Positions 35,886 to 44,810 of a stretch of 64,000 nucleotides of DNA are shown in pieces. The stretch comes from Flavobacterium sp. W4I14 (GTDB taxonomy: Bacteria; Bacteroidota; Bacteroidia; Sphingobacteriales; Sphingobacteriaceae), in the NCBI GenBank assembly GCA_030817875.1, contig JAUSZU010000001.1, positions 2,480,001-2,544,000 on the forward strand, in the 5' to 3' direction. The notes below the pieces were generated by a model. That model saw nothing but the letters and a program-made list of their open reading frames with translations. It ran no database searches and had not been told where the DNA came from. Every line of letters begins with the position of its first letter. Within the stretch, counting starts at the first letter, position 1. Both the position numbers and the translations under genes were made by a program.

Positions 35886-36482
35886 ATGAAAACCTCAATT
35901 AAAACGCTAATCGTTATTGCATCTGCAGTAGTTGCCTTAACGGCTGCCCTTCCAAACAACTTAAGGGCTACAGAAAAAAACACGACGTTGCTTTACAAGA
36001 TTCAAAACTTTAGAAGGATTGTGATAAAGGGAAATGTAGAAGTGATGCTGGTACAGCGGCCCGCTATTGGAATCTCTTTTGCGGATGATAACGCAGGAAG
36101 TGTGAAAGTTATCCAGCAGGGCGAGGTACTACGCATTACCGGCATCGATAATGAAAAATGTAAACTTGTTATTTATGTAAACGATATTTACCGCATTGAG
36201 GCTGATCAAAATGCTGTAGTAAAAACAAAAGCAAAGCTCAGCACTAAATTTCTCCAGATCATTCTTAAGGGAAATGCCTTTGCCGACATCGATACCAATA
36301 GCGAAGGTTTATATACTGAAATTCTCGACAATAGTACATTAAAGCTCAAAGGGAATACCAATCACCATACGCTGGTTATGGGAAAAGCGCCAAATTTAAC
36401 CATCGAACGTTTTGCTGCCGCCCAAACAGATGTTAGCAGGGTAGAAACCATAACGGAAGAAATTGCCGCCCTTGTTCCTTAG
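35886..36482 (+). CDS. Exported GIN-domain (DUF2807) protein
   Basis: 198 aa. Signal peptide about 1-28. The body matches the putative auto-transporter-adhesin head GIN domain (DUF2807): FRRIVIKGNVEVMLVQRPAIGI opening, VYVNDIYRIEADQNAVV and repeating beta-helix-like turns (ILKGNAFADIDTNSEGL, LDNSTLKLKGNTNHHTL). Common in Bacteroidota as small envelope proteins of unknown role. No operon partner. Confidence 0.8.
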   Translation: MKTSIKTLIVIASAVVALTAALPNNLRATEKNTTLLYKIQNFRRIVIKGNVEVMLVQRPAIGISFADDNAGSVKVIQQGEVLRITGIDNEKCKLVIYVNDIYRIEADQNAVVKTKAKLSTKFLQIILKGNAFADIDTNSEGLYTEILDNSTLKLKGNTNHHTLVMGKAPNLTIERFAAAQTDVSRVETITEEIAALVP

Positions 36483-36595
36483 CTTAATTTAAAAAACAGG
36501 GTCAATTAATTTAGAACATAACAGCACCTAATCTCCTGTTGAATACTCACTACTGGAAGCTTAATGGCGAATCCAGTAGTGTTATAGCTGATAAA

Positions 36596-38821
36596 TTAAT
36601 CTTTCAGAAATAGAAAATCGTTATTAAGATGATTTGAATTTATAACAACTGATACAGTCTGACCGGCATATTCTTTCAAAGGCAGGTCTATGGTAATCGT
36701 TTGGGCATCGGAACCCTTTATCTTAATATTAATCTTTATTTTTTCATAAAGATGGGAAGGGTCAGCAACATCAAGCTGGTATTTTCCTTTCTCCAATTTC
36801 TTAAGCATTATGATTGATGGAATATCTGTCGATAAATTAACTTCATCATCTTTAAAAGAAATATTTCCTGCATAAAATACCATTTGCCATATCTTCAATC
36901 GATTATGATATACTGCCTGAAGCTTTTCATTATTGAACTTGATTGAAACATTTTTCTTTTCCAAATAATGTTTCATTCTAATAGAATTTTTGATAGCAGG
37001 TACCAAAATATACGCGTATTTCTCATTTTCAGGACGAATACCATGCTGCAAACTCAATTGAAAAACAGACTTCTGTTCTATTCTTTTATTAGCTTCTTCA
37101 CCTGTCATGCTGATTTCTGTCCAATCGCTAACCCGCCTTTCAGCAGCTAGATGTACATTGCCCTCTTGAGGAAATACGTATCCCACATTATCGTGCAGTA
37201 TCCATTCCAAATGATTTTTAAAAGTTAGATTGAGGTCTTTTTGATGATGGGTAATACGACCACCAACGCAAAGTGTTAGTCCATTTTCAGAAAGAAATAC
37301 CTGATTTAAAGTAGTAGCAACCGGATAAGGCAGTGTTGATTTGATGCCTGATCCTAAGCATACAACTTCATCATCAAACATAAACCACGATTTTTTTGCC
37401 GACGTGTATAGATCATTATCCATTACATAAGCGGTAGCTCCGTAACGCGAATCAGACACTCCACCCGAAAAAGAATGGGTTCCTCGCCTATCTCCTACAC
37501 CTGGCGCCTTATCTTTAACTATAGGCAAAGTATCTGGTAAGGTGGTACCGGGTAGTTTAGTCCAGTTCCATAGGGGAAATATATTGAAATATTCATTGCC
37601 TTTCACCTGAAGGTTCATGGTTCCTTCTGAACCCCAAAATCCTTTCTGATTTTCCAGATTGCCAATCTCCTGCGAATACTTTCTGTTAGACACAGCATGT
37701 ATCGACATAAAGTAAGAAGGTTGTACATGCACGGTATAATCGGTATTCCAGTAATGACGGTGGAAAGGTGCTACTTTAAAGGAAACAGGTTCTTCACCAT
37801 TCATTCTTTTCCTGATAGCACTATATTGTTCCTTTCCTTGTGGATCGACGCGTTCTAACCTTTCGAGATATGATGAGTAGTCTTTTTGTATTGCATTGAT
37901 ACGCGAAATTCCCCTGCCCATCACATTCCAATCCATCCACTTACCGCGGATAACACCAAATATTGATTCTAATATAAACTTTCGAAACAGATCCAGCTTC
38001 TCTCCTTTTAGTGCATATTTTGTTCCGAAAGTATAAGCAGCAGATTTAACCACACTTGTCATAAATTCGACACCATACCCACCGTTGTACAGATATCCAT
38101 AGTGCATATCGTAAGAAAGATCGTATTGAATTCCTTCTCCTGTGGTATATTGAATGGGTAAATAAGCCTCTTTTACGCCCACATCTAACATTTTTTCATT
38201 TGCTAACAAAGCACCTATGAATATCCAGCCCATAGCAATCTGTGCTTTATTGGCGCCAAAGTTAAACCTGTGCATCGGGTTATTCCGTCCGTTACTGGTA
38301 ATTGAAGTATCTTTACAAATTACGGCAAGCGTGTTTCTTTCCAATCCAGGATCTAAAGGTAACTCGCTAAACCTCATATTAACCAAACTTAATGCTAAAG
38401 TTTGTGGGCGTGTAATGCCTTGCTGATACCAATTGTCGCAATAAGGCAAAGGTTTATGGTTAATGAAATAGCTCAGGCTTTTATGTATAGCTTGCCCAAT
38501 CTGTTTGTTCTTATAATAACTACTTTTAGGAAACGAATAAGCTAACGTCATCGTTCTTATCCTTTCCAATACAGGCAACCACTCTGGTTTTATGCGTTTA
38601 TGATCTGCATAATTTATAGATTCCCATTTCCCGCTCTCCAGATTTAAATCTACCAGATTATCTTTAACACGTTTGTCCAGACTCGTTATGTCCTTTACCT
38701 CGTCAATTTGCTCCTGATGAACCCTTTCTAATATAGTTTGAAATACCGACTGCGCTTTTGTATGGCTAAAAAAAATTGAACTGAATGTAAATAAGAATAT
38801 TAAAAAAACAGACTTCTTCAT
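36596..38821 (-). CDS. PL8-family polysaccharide lyase
   Basis: 741 aa with a signal peptide ending HTKAQ. The N-terminal alpha-barrel carries N191 (FGANKAQI), H240 (LSYDMHYGY) and Y249 (YNGGYGVEF), the catalytic Asn/His/Tyr set of PL8. The central beta-sandwich has MSIHAVSNRKYSQEIGNLEN, KGFWGSEGTMNL and WNWTKLPGTTLPD. PL8 covers chondroitin, hyaluronate and xanthan lyases; specificity cannot be read here. Monocistronic, without SusCD neighbours. Confidence 0.85.
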   Translation of the reverse strand: MKKSVFLIFLFTFSSIFFSHTKAQSVFQTILERVHQEQIDEVKDITSLDKRVKDNLVDLNLESGKWESINYADHKRIKPEWLPVLERIRTMTLAYSFPKSSYYKNKQIGQAIHKSLSYFINHKPLPYCDNWYQQGITRPQTLALSLVNMRFSELPLDPGLERNTLAVICKDTSITSNGRNNPMHRFNFGANKAQIAMGWIFIGALLANEKMLDVGVKEAYLPIQYTTGEGIQYDLSYDMHYGYLYNGGYGVEFMTSVVKSAAYTFGTKYALKGEKLDLFRKFILESIFGVIRGKWMDWNVMGRGISRINAIQKDYSSYLERLERVDPQGKEQYSAIRKRMNGEEPVSFKVAPFHRHYWNTDYTVHVQPSYFMSIHAVSNRKYSQEIGNLENQKGFWGSEGTMNLQVKGNEYFNIFPLWNWTKLPGTTLPDTLPIVKDKAPGVGDRRGTHSFSGGVSDSRYGATAYVMDNDLYTSAKKSWFMFDDEVVCLGSGIKSTLPYPVATTLNQVFLSENGLTLCVGGRITHHQKDLNLTFKNHLEWILHDNVGYVFPQEGNVHLAAERRVSDWTEISMTGEEANKRIEQKSVFQLSLQHGIRPENEKYAYILVPAIKNSIRMKHYLEKKNVSIKFNNEKLQAVYHNRLKIWQMVFYAGNISFKDDEVNLSTDIPSIIMLKKLEKGKYQLDVADPSHLYEKIKINIKIKGSDAQTITIDLPLKEYAGQTVSVVINSNHLNNDFLFLKD

Positions 38822-38910
38822 ATCGGCAAATATAAATTTTAGCTTGCTAATATCGAATTGGTAAAGAATATGATACCCAATTTAGTGGGTTGATGTTATA
38901 TTCTTAAACA

Positions 38911-38940
38911 AAAAAGCAGCTCTTTTTCAGAACTGCTTTT
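38911..38940 (-). terminator. Terminator downstream of the ABC-F gene
   Basis: AAAAGCAG and CTGCTTTT pair with one internal mismatch and a T/C-rich loop. On the minus strand T6 follows. It is about 210 bp past the ABC-F stop, with a repeat copy in between. Confidence 0.6.
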
Positions 38941-38978
38941 AAACTTGAGGCTAAGGGTCAATGTCATTAAGTTAAGAG

Positions 38979-39027
38979 GTCACCCTGAGGGTAATTTATT
39001 TTATAAAAATCAATATTAATTAATGAC
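38979..39027 (+). repeat. Dispersed intergenic repeat, copy C
   Basis: GTCACCCTGAGGGTAATTTA, then a TTTTATAAAAATCAATATTA stretch and AATGAC. It is the plus-strand version of the element found on the minus strand at 5748-5795 and 15733-15781. The 330-bp spacer 38822-39151 holds this repeat and the terminator but no gene. Confidence 0.6.
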
Positions 39028-39151
39028 AGGGATTTAAACGAATTGATAGGCTGCGAAGACCCCTCTTAAGAGATCTGTCAATGATAGCGTCGTTAAAGGC
39101 ATTTATTTGCGTTTTATCAATCTCAAGAAATCTCCGACTACGCTGTGCTTA

Positions 39152-40786
39152 TTAGCTTTGCTCTATTTCCTTCAAACTGTTCATTTTTTTATAAGCTAAG
39201 AATCCTTTTATATCTTCAAAGTGTTCACGAACACGTTTATTGCCAAATTCAAACACTTTTTGTGCTAATCCATCTAAGAAATCCCGGTCATGCGATACTA
39301 AAATCAAAGTACCATCAAAATCTTTCAACGCGTCTTTAATAATATCTTTGGTCTTCATATCCAAATGGTTGGTTGGCTCATCCAGGATTAATACATTTAC
39401 GGGTTCTAGCAACAATTTAATCATAGCCAAACGGGTTTTCTCGCCACCAGAAAGTACCTTAACCTTTTTTGTGGTATCATCGCCACTGAACATAAAGGCA
39501 CCTAAAAGGTCTTTGATTTTTATTGAGCCGTCGCTTAACGGAATTTGATCAATGGTTTCGAATACCGTTAGGTTTTCATCCAGTAATGCAGCCTGATTTT
39601 GTGCAAAATAGCCAATTTTAGCATTGTGTCCTACTTTTAAACCGCCTTCAAAATCAATCTCACCCATAATGGCTTTGATCATAGTCGATTTTCCTTCACC
39701 ATTTTTACCAACAAAAGCCACTTTTTCTCCTCGTTCGATCACCATTGATGCTTTTTCAAATACAACATGATCGCCATAAGTTTTGGTAAGCTCTTCTACC
39801 ATTACCGGATACTGACCTGAACGTGGTGATGGAGGAAACTTCAATCTCAATGCCGAAGTATCCACTTCATCGATTTCGATTACTTCGAGTTTCTCGAGCA
39901 TTTTTACACGCGATTGCACCTGTAAGGTTTTAGAATAAGTTCCCCTAAAGCGATCGATAAATTCCTGGTTATCCGCAATAAAACGTTGTTGTTCTTCGTA
40001 AGCTTTCAACTGGTGTACACGACGCTCAGCACGCAGTTGAAGATAATGGGTGTATTTGGCTTTATAATCGTATATCCTCCCCATGGTTACCTCAATGGTG
40101 CGATTGGTAATGTTATCTACAAAGGTACGATCGTGCGAGATTACCATCACGGCTTTTGCCGAATTGATCAGGAAATCTTCCAACCATTGAATACTTTCGA
40201 TATCCATATGGTTGGTAGGTTCATCAAGTAAAATAAGATCAGGTTTCTTTAATAAAATTTTGGCCAACTCGATACGCATACGCCATCCGCCCGAAAACTC
40301 AGAAGTTTGGCGGGTAAAGTCTTTACGCTCGAATCCCAAACCTTTTAACACTTTCTCTACCTCTGCATCATAATTGGTTTCTTCAATCGAATAAAATTGC
40401 TCACTTAATTCAGATACCCGCTCGATAAGCTTCATATAGTCGTCACTTTCGTAATCGGTACGGATAGTAAGTTGTTCATTCAGCGCATCAAGCTCTTTTT
40501 GCATCTGGTTTACCTCTGCAAAAGCTTTCATGGTTTCCTCAAAAACAGTAACATTGTCATGAGTGAGCAAATGCTGTGGCAAATACGCAATCACAGCTTC
40601 TTTCGGACCTGTTACACTACCAGAAGTAGGTTTAGCTACATCGGCAATAATTTTTAGAATGGTCGACTTGCCTGCACCATTTTTACCCATTAAGGCGATT
40701 TTATCGTTCTCGTTTATCGAAAAGGTTACATCGCTAAAAAGGGTGGTTCCGCCAAATGAAACGGAGATGTTATTTACATTGATCAC
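39152..40786 (-). CDS. ABC-F family ATPase
   Basis: 544 aa from a GTG start at 40786 (INVNNISVSFGG). Two ATP-binding domains without membrane segments: Walker A GKNGAGKST and GKNGEGKST, signatures FSGGWRMR and LSGGEKTR, Walker B LILLDEPTNHMD and VLILDEPTNHLD, joined by a charged linker (about 240-310). ABC-F proteins act on the ribosome (translation factors or antibiotic protection). The frame extends to an ATG at 40828, but a perfect -7 element lies between (40817-40810), so the transcript starts after it. Confidence 0.9.
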   Translation of the reverse strand: MINVNNISVSFGGTTLFSDVTFSINENDKIALMGKNGAGKSTILKIIADVAKPTSGSVTGPKEAVIAYLPQHLLTHDNVTVFEETMKAFAEVNQMQKELDALNEQLTIRTDYESDDYMKLIERVSELSEQFYSIEETNYDAEVEKVLKGLGFERKDFTRQTSEFSGGWRMRIELAKILLKKPDLILLDEPTNHMDIESIQWLEDFLINSAKAVMVISHDRTFVDNITNRTIEVTMGRIYDYKAKYTHYLQLRAERRVHQLKAYEEQQRFIADNQEFIDRFRGTYSKTLQVQSRVKMLEKLEVIEIDEVDTSALRLKFPPSPRSGQYPVMVEELTKTYGDHVVFEKASMVIERGEKVAFVGKNGEGKSTMIKAIMGEIDFEGGLKVGHNAKIGYFAQNQAALLDENLTVFETIDQIPLSDGSIKIKDLLGAFMFSGDDTTKKVKVLSGGEKTRLAMIKLLLEPVNVLILDEPTNHLDMKTKDIIKDALKDFDGTLILVSHDRDFLDGLAQKVFEFGNKRVREHFEDIKGFLAYKKMNSLKEIEQS

Positions 40787-40809
40787 GATTGGGAATATTA
40801 AATTCGCGG

Positions 40810-40817
40810 CAAAGATA
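40810..40817 (-). promoter_or_regulatory. -7 promoter element TATCTTTG of the ABC-F gene
   Basis: Exact TAnnTTTG match on the minus strand, 24 bp ahead of the GTG at 40786 and downstream of the alternative ATG at 40828. It supports the GTG start. Confidence 0.5.
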
Positions 40818-40987
40818 AAGGAAAGCATGTAAATTATCGCGAGAATTTTAAGACATAAAAAAGGTTTCAGTTTTATACTAAGATCTTTAAAAATTCTTGA
40901 TCTATCGCCATACTAAACCTAACCAATTTATGGATGAATTAACTGGACTAAGATTGCGTTTACAAATAAATTCAGGGTAAATAATGA

Positions 40988-41296
40988 TCAATCGATAATG
41001 CCATTTTTTGAGATGATGTTCCTAAAAATCTCTTCACCGTTCAATTCCATCAAAGTGGTTTCGATCGTAAGGCACATTGCATTTAGGGCGAGGTCGGTCG
41101 ATGCTGTGCCGAAAGGCTGCTCGATCTCATCTGCAATGGCCTCAAAAGCTACAAAAGTATAGGCAATAAAGACTACAATAAACGGGTGAGGTAATACGAG
41201 ACGGGGCTTAAACCAAAACCACTGGTCCTTACCGATCATGTGCATCAGGTAATCGTTGATGGTTTGGAAATTCGCTAAAGCATCTTTGGATGTTTC
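40988..41296 (-). pseudogene. Bestrophin-family channel, C-terminal fragment only
   Basis: The frame carries the C-terminal third of a bestrophin (about 300 aa when whole): ANFQTINDYLMHMIGKDQWF, FIVVFIAYTFVAFEAIADEI, then IEQPFGTASTDLALNAMCLT. Family homology continues upstream of the first ATG (41245) right up to 41296, where the stop codon of the next gene cuts it off in the same reading frame. The 5' two thirds are absent. This marks a deletion or insertion breakpoint at about 41296. Confidence 0.7.
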
Positions 41297-42154
41297 TCAC
41301 TCTTTAAATCTTGAATATTGTCCTCTTTCCATTTTTATATTTAATCGTTGGTAAAAATCAACAGGATTAAATCCTATTCGCTTATATTCTGTTTGTACGG
41401 TTGTTTTCGCTTTATTCAGTTTATCCTGATTTTCCCAAGCGGCAATTGTTATAATGACCAAATTGCCCTCATTGTCTTTTTGTTCGAAAACCTGATCACT
41501 TATAAAGCCTGGCAAAGTTTTTATAAACACCCTGTTATAATTCATTCTCTCTATAAACTCGTCAACTGATGCTTTGGGAACTGAAAACTGATCAATGAAG
41601 TATACCTCATCACGATTTTCTTTTTTATTGGATAAATTTGTGAGGTCGATGGGTAAGACACCCAACTGTTGTAAAAACCCTAAGCGGTCTGTTTGTACCT
41701 GACTTCCAGTTATTTTGCCATTTTTAAATTCATAGGTTACTATTCCTTCAACAGAAACAGTTTTATTGGTTGGCGGAATATTCTGAAATTGATTTTTATG
41801 AGTTCCACTAAATTTTTGTTTTACTACTACTTTATTTCCATCAGCAATTATCTCTTTTACTTCCCATTGAGCATCTGGAAATGCTTTTGTTAACTCAAAT
41901 ATTGTTTCTTTAAAACCAGCAGTGCCTTTGGCTCCAAACTGGTTTATATAATCTGGTGAAATTATCTCTGATAACTTCTCATACTGCTTTTTTAAAAATA
42001 CCGTATCGTAGAGGAAATAAATGAGCTCCTTTTGTTTAATGTTATCCATTTTGTTTGATTTTTCTAATGACCTGTTAGTGACTTGGGAAAAGCTACTTTG
42101 TTTGCACATCATTATGGTGCATAATGCGAAGGTTATTCTGAGTATTGAAGTCAT
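41297..42154 (-). CDS. Exported SnoaL-like / ABM two-domain protein
   Basis: 285 aa. A signal-like N-terminus (1-23) is followed by a SnoaL/ester-cyclase-like domain (about 40-165: YDTVFLKKQYEKLSEIISPDYINQF, FPDAQWEVKEIIADGNKVVV) and a C-terminal antibiotic-biosynthesis-monooxygenase (ABM)-like ferredoxin fold (about 182-270: YFIDQFSVPKASVDEFIERM, GNLVIITIAAWENQDKL). Both folds bind small hydrophobic molecules; the exact role is unknown. Probably controlled by the AraC regulator upstream. Its stop codon abuts the truncated bestrophin. Confidence 0.7.
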   Translation of the reverse strand: MTSILRITFALCTIMMCKQSSFSQVTNRSLEKSNKMDNIKQKELIYFLYDTVFLKKQYEKLSEIISPDYINQFGAKGTAGFKETIFELTKAFPDAQWEVKEIIADGNKVVVKQKFSGTHKNQFQNIPPTNKTVSVEGIVTYEFKNGKITGSQVQTDRLGFLQQLGVLPIDLTNLSNKKENRDEVYFIDQFSVPKASVDEFIERMNYNRVFIKTLPGFISDQVFEQKDNEGNLVIITIAAWENQDKLNKAKTTVQTEYKRIGFNPVDFYQRLNIKMERGQYSRFKE

Positions 42155-42222
42155 CGGTTATATTTTTTTATACTTCAAATTTCAGAACAACTCAAGCCAA
42201 ATCATTGTAAAAAATCATTGAA

Positions 42223-42996
42223 TTACCAAAAGTTAGGCGATTTATAGAACACTGATGGTGTTTGCCCTGTAAACAGTTTAAAATCTTTATTGAAATGAGG
42301 TTGGTCGTAATATCCTGCGTTAAAAGCTATGCCTGCGAGGCTTTCTGCTTCTTGTTTCTGCCTCACAACTGCCTCCAGCCGTATAATGGAGGAGAATTGC
42401 TTTGGCGATGTGCCTACTATTTTTCTAAACCTTTTTTCAAAAGCGTCATTGCTGATACAAAGGGTATCTGCTAATTCTTTTATTCTGATTATGCCTTTTG
42501 TTGAATGAATTATTTCTACCGCTGTTGAGATTAATCTGTCAGGTTTATAGCTGTCTAATCTCGATAATAAAAACTGCTCAATGATTGCAATCCTTTGAAT
42601 ATTGTTTTGAGCTTCGGCTAATTGTTCTTCAATAATTTCAATTGTATTTCTATCAATGAAAGCATCAAGAGAAATACTTTCTTCAAAGAGTTCATACAGC
42701 GGTTCGTTAAAAAATGCTTTTGCTCCTGTTTCTTTAAACTGAACAACTATGGTCGCAGAATCTTGTAAATAGTGGATGAGTCTTACCGATTTTCTTAAAC
42801 CAGAAATAGTTGAAGCAGGCAAAATTTCTTCTTTATCGTTTGATAGGTAACTGACCCGTCCCTTGTAACGAAAAGCAACAACAAGCGAAGTGCCCGGCAA
42901 AATTCTATTTGTCATTTCCACCTCACTTTCAACAATTCTGTATGCCTTGATGAAAGGTCTCAGTAATTCGGTCGGTATATACGCTTCAATTTTCAT
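42223..42996 (-). CDS. AraC-family transcriptional regulator
   Basis: 257 aa. The N-terminal sensing domain (DUF6597-like, LLRPFIKAYRIVESE, LPGTSLVVAFRYKG) is followed by two helix-turn-helix units in the last 100 residues (IRIKELADTLCISNDAFEKRFRKIVG; SLAGIAFNAGYYDQPHFNKDFK, the typical AraC motif). It lies 68 bp upstream of the SnoaL/ABM gene and is probably its regulator. Confidence 0.9.
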   Translation of the reverse strand: MKIEAYIPTELLRPFIKAYRIVESEVEMTNRILPGTSLVVAFRYKGRVSYLSNDKEEILPASTISGLRKSVRLIHYLQDSATIVVQFKETGAKAFFNEPLYELFEESISLDAFIDRNTIEIIEEQLAEAQNNIQRIAIIEQFLLSRLDSYKPDRLISTAVEIIHSTKGIIRIKELADTLCISNDAFEKRFRKIVGTSPKQFSSIIRLEAVVRQKQEAESLAGIAFNAGYYDQPHFNKDFKLFTGQTPSVFYKSPNFW

Positions 42997-43636
42997 TTTT
43001 GCTATTGGTACTGATAAAAATACAGCTTCTATTTATTCTGTTCAAATTTTCTCGGATATATCCCTCCAATAACCTGGCTGGATGCCTTCCAGCACCTCAG
43101 TTGGAATTCCTTTTTTCAGCAATATATTCGGAAGGGAACACACTATATTTTGCCTTAAACGATTATTAACCTGATGACCTAAAAAATTAATCGGCTGATA
43201 AGTTGGTTTTGGATTTGGGCTAGGTGGAGATCATTCTAAAGGTTTGTATTTAATTTGTGATAAGAACCAAAAAGATATCGAAATTACTTATAACTGAGTA
43301 CAAAAGCTTACTTCTCCAGAAATTCCTTTATCTGTATATTTCAACGAAACGGACTGGCCAGCTTCGTTGAAACATACATCCTGCGGCTAAAGGTTTAGCT
43401 AAAATCAAGAGGAACATCTAAATTTGAAATAAGGATTCAAAAAAACCTAACAATCCTTGCTAACCATCCAGGCCATCTATTAACTAACAACAAATACGAC
43501 CATAGCATCGAATTAACACAACACATTGATAATGAATACACTTAAATATAAATACTTAATAGTAAGTATTGTAGGTTACCACCAAAATGGATAAATTCAT
43601 ACAAACAAAATCTACCCCAAACAAACCAAAGTAATT
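42997..43636. other. Gene-poor junction before the protease cassette
   Basis: 640 bp with no intact gene. A stop-free minus-strand frame (43230-43042) without a start reads like a protein C-terminus, including FLGHQVNNRL, VCSLPNILLKKGIPTEVLEG and GYWRDISEKI. I do not recognise it; it may be a remnant left by rearrangement. The part from 43240 to 43636 is A-rich with stops in all frames. Confidence 0.4.
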
Positions 43637-44230
43637 ATGCCGCTCTCGATAAAACAAGCCATAAGAAAATACCGGGTTAGTGCCCAGTTATTACCTAAAA
43701 AAAACAGAACATCTAAACTATTTGAACTCTTAATGGGCGGCGTTTATGCCCGATTGAATTTCAGTATGCAGCCACAAGAACAAACCCAATGGTGCTGGGC
43801 AGCAACATCATCAAGCGTTTCTATATTCTATCAGCCCACAAGCTCATGGAAACAGTGTACCGTGGCCTCCAAAATCATCGGGGCTACATGTTGCAATGCC
43901 CCTTCTCCATGCAATATTCCAAACTACTTGGACAAAGCCCTTAGCATAACCGGCAATTTTGAAACAATTACCCAAACGCTCACCTTTAACCAGGTTGAAG
44001 CAGAAATCAACAGCGGCAAGGTAATTGGTACCAGGGTCGGCTGGTATGGTGGGGGTGGGCACTTCATGGTTATCTATGGTTGTAAAACAATCAACGGGGT
44101 AAACTATTATAATATTGACGACCCCATCTACGGCAAATCAGAAATTACCGAAAACGCATATCTAAGCGCCTACCAAGGCGCAGGAAAATGGACACATAGT
44201 TACCTAACCCAAAATAATGTTCAAATTTAA
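43637..44230 (+). CDS. AvrRpt2-like (C70) papain-fold cysteine protease
   Basis: 197 aa without signal peptide. The motif MQPQEQTQWCWAATSSSVS places catalytic C53 in the QxxxxWCWAA context typical of AvrRpt2-type (C70) proteases. H142 in GGHFMVIYG and D161/D162 in YNIDDP complete the triad; Q47 or Q51 can form the oxyanion hole. A 40-residue basic N-terminal extension precedes the core. First gene of a tight plus-strand cassette; it overlaps the next gene by 14 bp. It could mature a neighbour's product or act as a toxin or effector (inference). Confidence 0.8.
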   Translation: MPLSIKQAIRKYRVSAQLLPKKNRTSKLFELLMGGVYARLNFSMQPQEQTQWCWAATSSSVSIFYQPTSSWKQCTVASKIIGATCCNAPSPCNIPNYLDKALSITGNFETITQTLTFNQVEAEINSGKVIGTRVGWYGGGGHFMVIYGCKTINGVNYYNIDDPIYGKSEITENAYLSAYQGAGKWTHSYLTQNNVQI

Positions 44231-44789
44231 AGAAAATATTAAACCGGGCGAGCTGAATAAGATACTGGAAATGAAAACAGGTCAAACCCAATCCGGCCTT
44301 AAAAACTTGGATTTATCCGAAGGCGCACCAACAAACTTGGTCCTGCCCCACGATACTTATATGGTAGAACTTTCCTCTTTAAAACAATCGACCTCACCCA
44401 CAGCAAAAATCTCAGGAATGCGGATAATTGATGCAAACAAAGAAAATTTCAAATCCATATATGACCTAAATTTCACGACTGGAGGAAATTTAGAACCCCA
44501 ACACTTTCAGGACCAGAGCTATGTCAAAAATTACCAAGACGCTTTCGATAAACTCTTCCACAGCAAGGTTGAGCCTGATGGTTATGAGGTACGCTCGTTA
44601 AAAATCCCATCCTTGCACTTAGAGGCAATCTGGCTTCACAAAGAAGGCGGCACCGACGACTTATACATACTTACTTCAGACTTTGAACAGCTCAGCCTAG
44701 GCAAGACATACAGGGAAAAAGAATTCTTTGAAACCCTCCAGCAAGCGGCAAAGGATTATGATACCGAAGACAACGAAATTGGCGGTTAA
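44217..44789 (+). CDS. Hypothetical protein of the protease cassette, 190 aa
   Basis: Soluble, acidic, without signal peptide or membrane segment. It starts MFKFKENIKPGELNKILEMK inside the end of the protease gene and ends with an acidic YDTEDNEIGG tail. The central part (NLVLPHDTYMVELSSL, LEAIWLHKEGGTDDLYIL) suggests a compact alpha/beta domain. Not recognised. The 14-bp overlap implies coupled translation, so it may be a substrate, partner or inhibitor of the protease. Confidence 0.65.
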   Translation: MFKFKENIKPGELNKILEMKTGQTQSGLKNLDLSEGAPTNLVLPHDTYMVELSSLKQSTSPTAKISGMRIIDANKENFKSIYDLNFTTGGNLEPQHFQDQSYVKNYQDAFDKLFHSKVEPDGYEVRSLKIPSLHLEAIWLHKEGGTDDLYILTSDFEQLSLGKTYREKEFFETLQQAAKDYDTEDNEIGG

Positions 44790-44810
44790 CAGGACATCAA
44801 AAGAAAAACC

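Noticed and set aside
36968-37150. Plus-strand ORFs inside the PL8, SusC, FAS1 and GH genes
   Set aside because: They are antisense shadows of well-supported genes, without start signals or family motifs.
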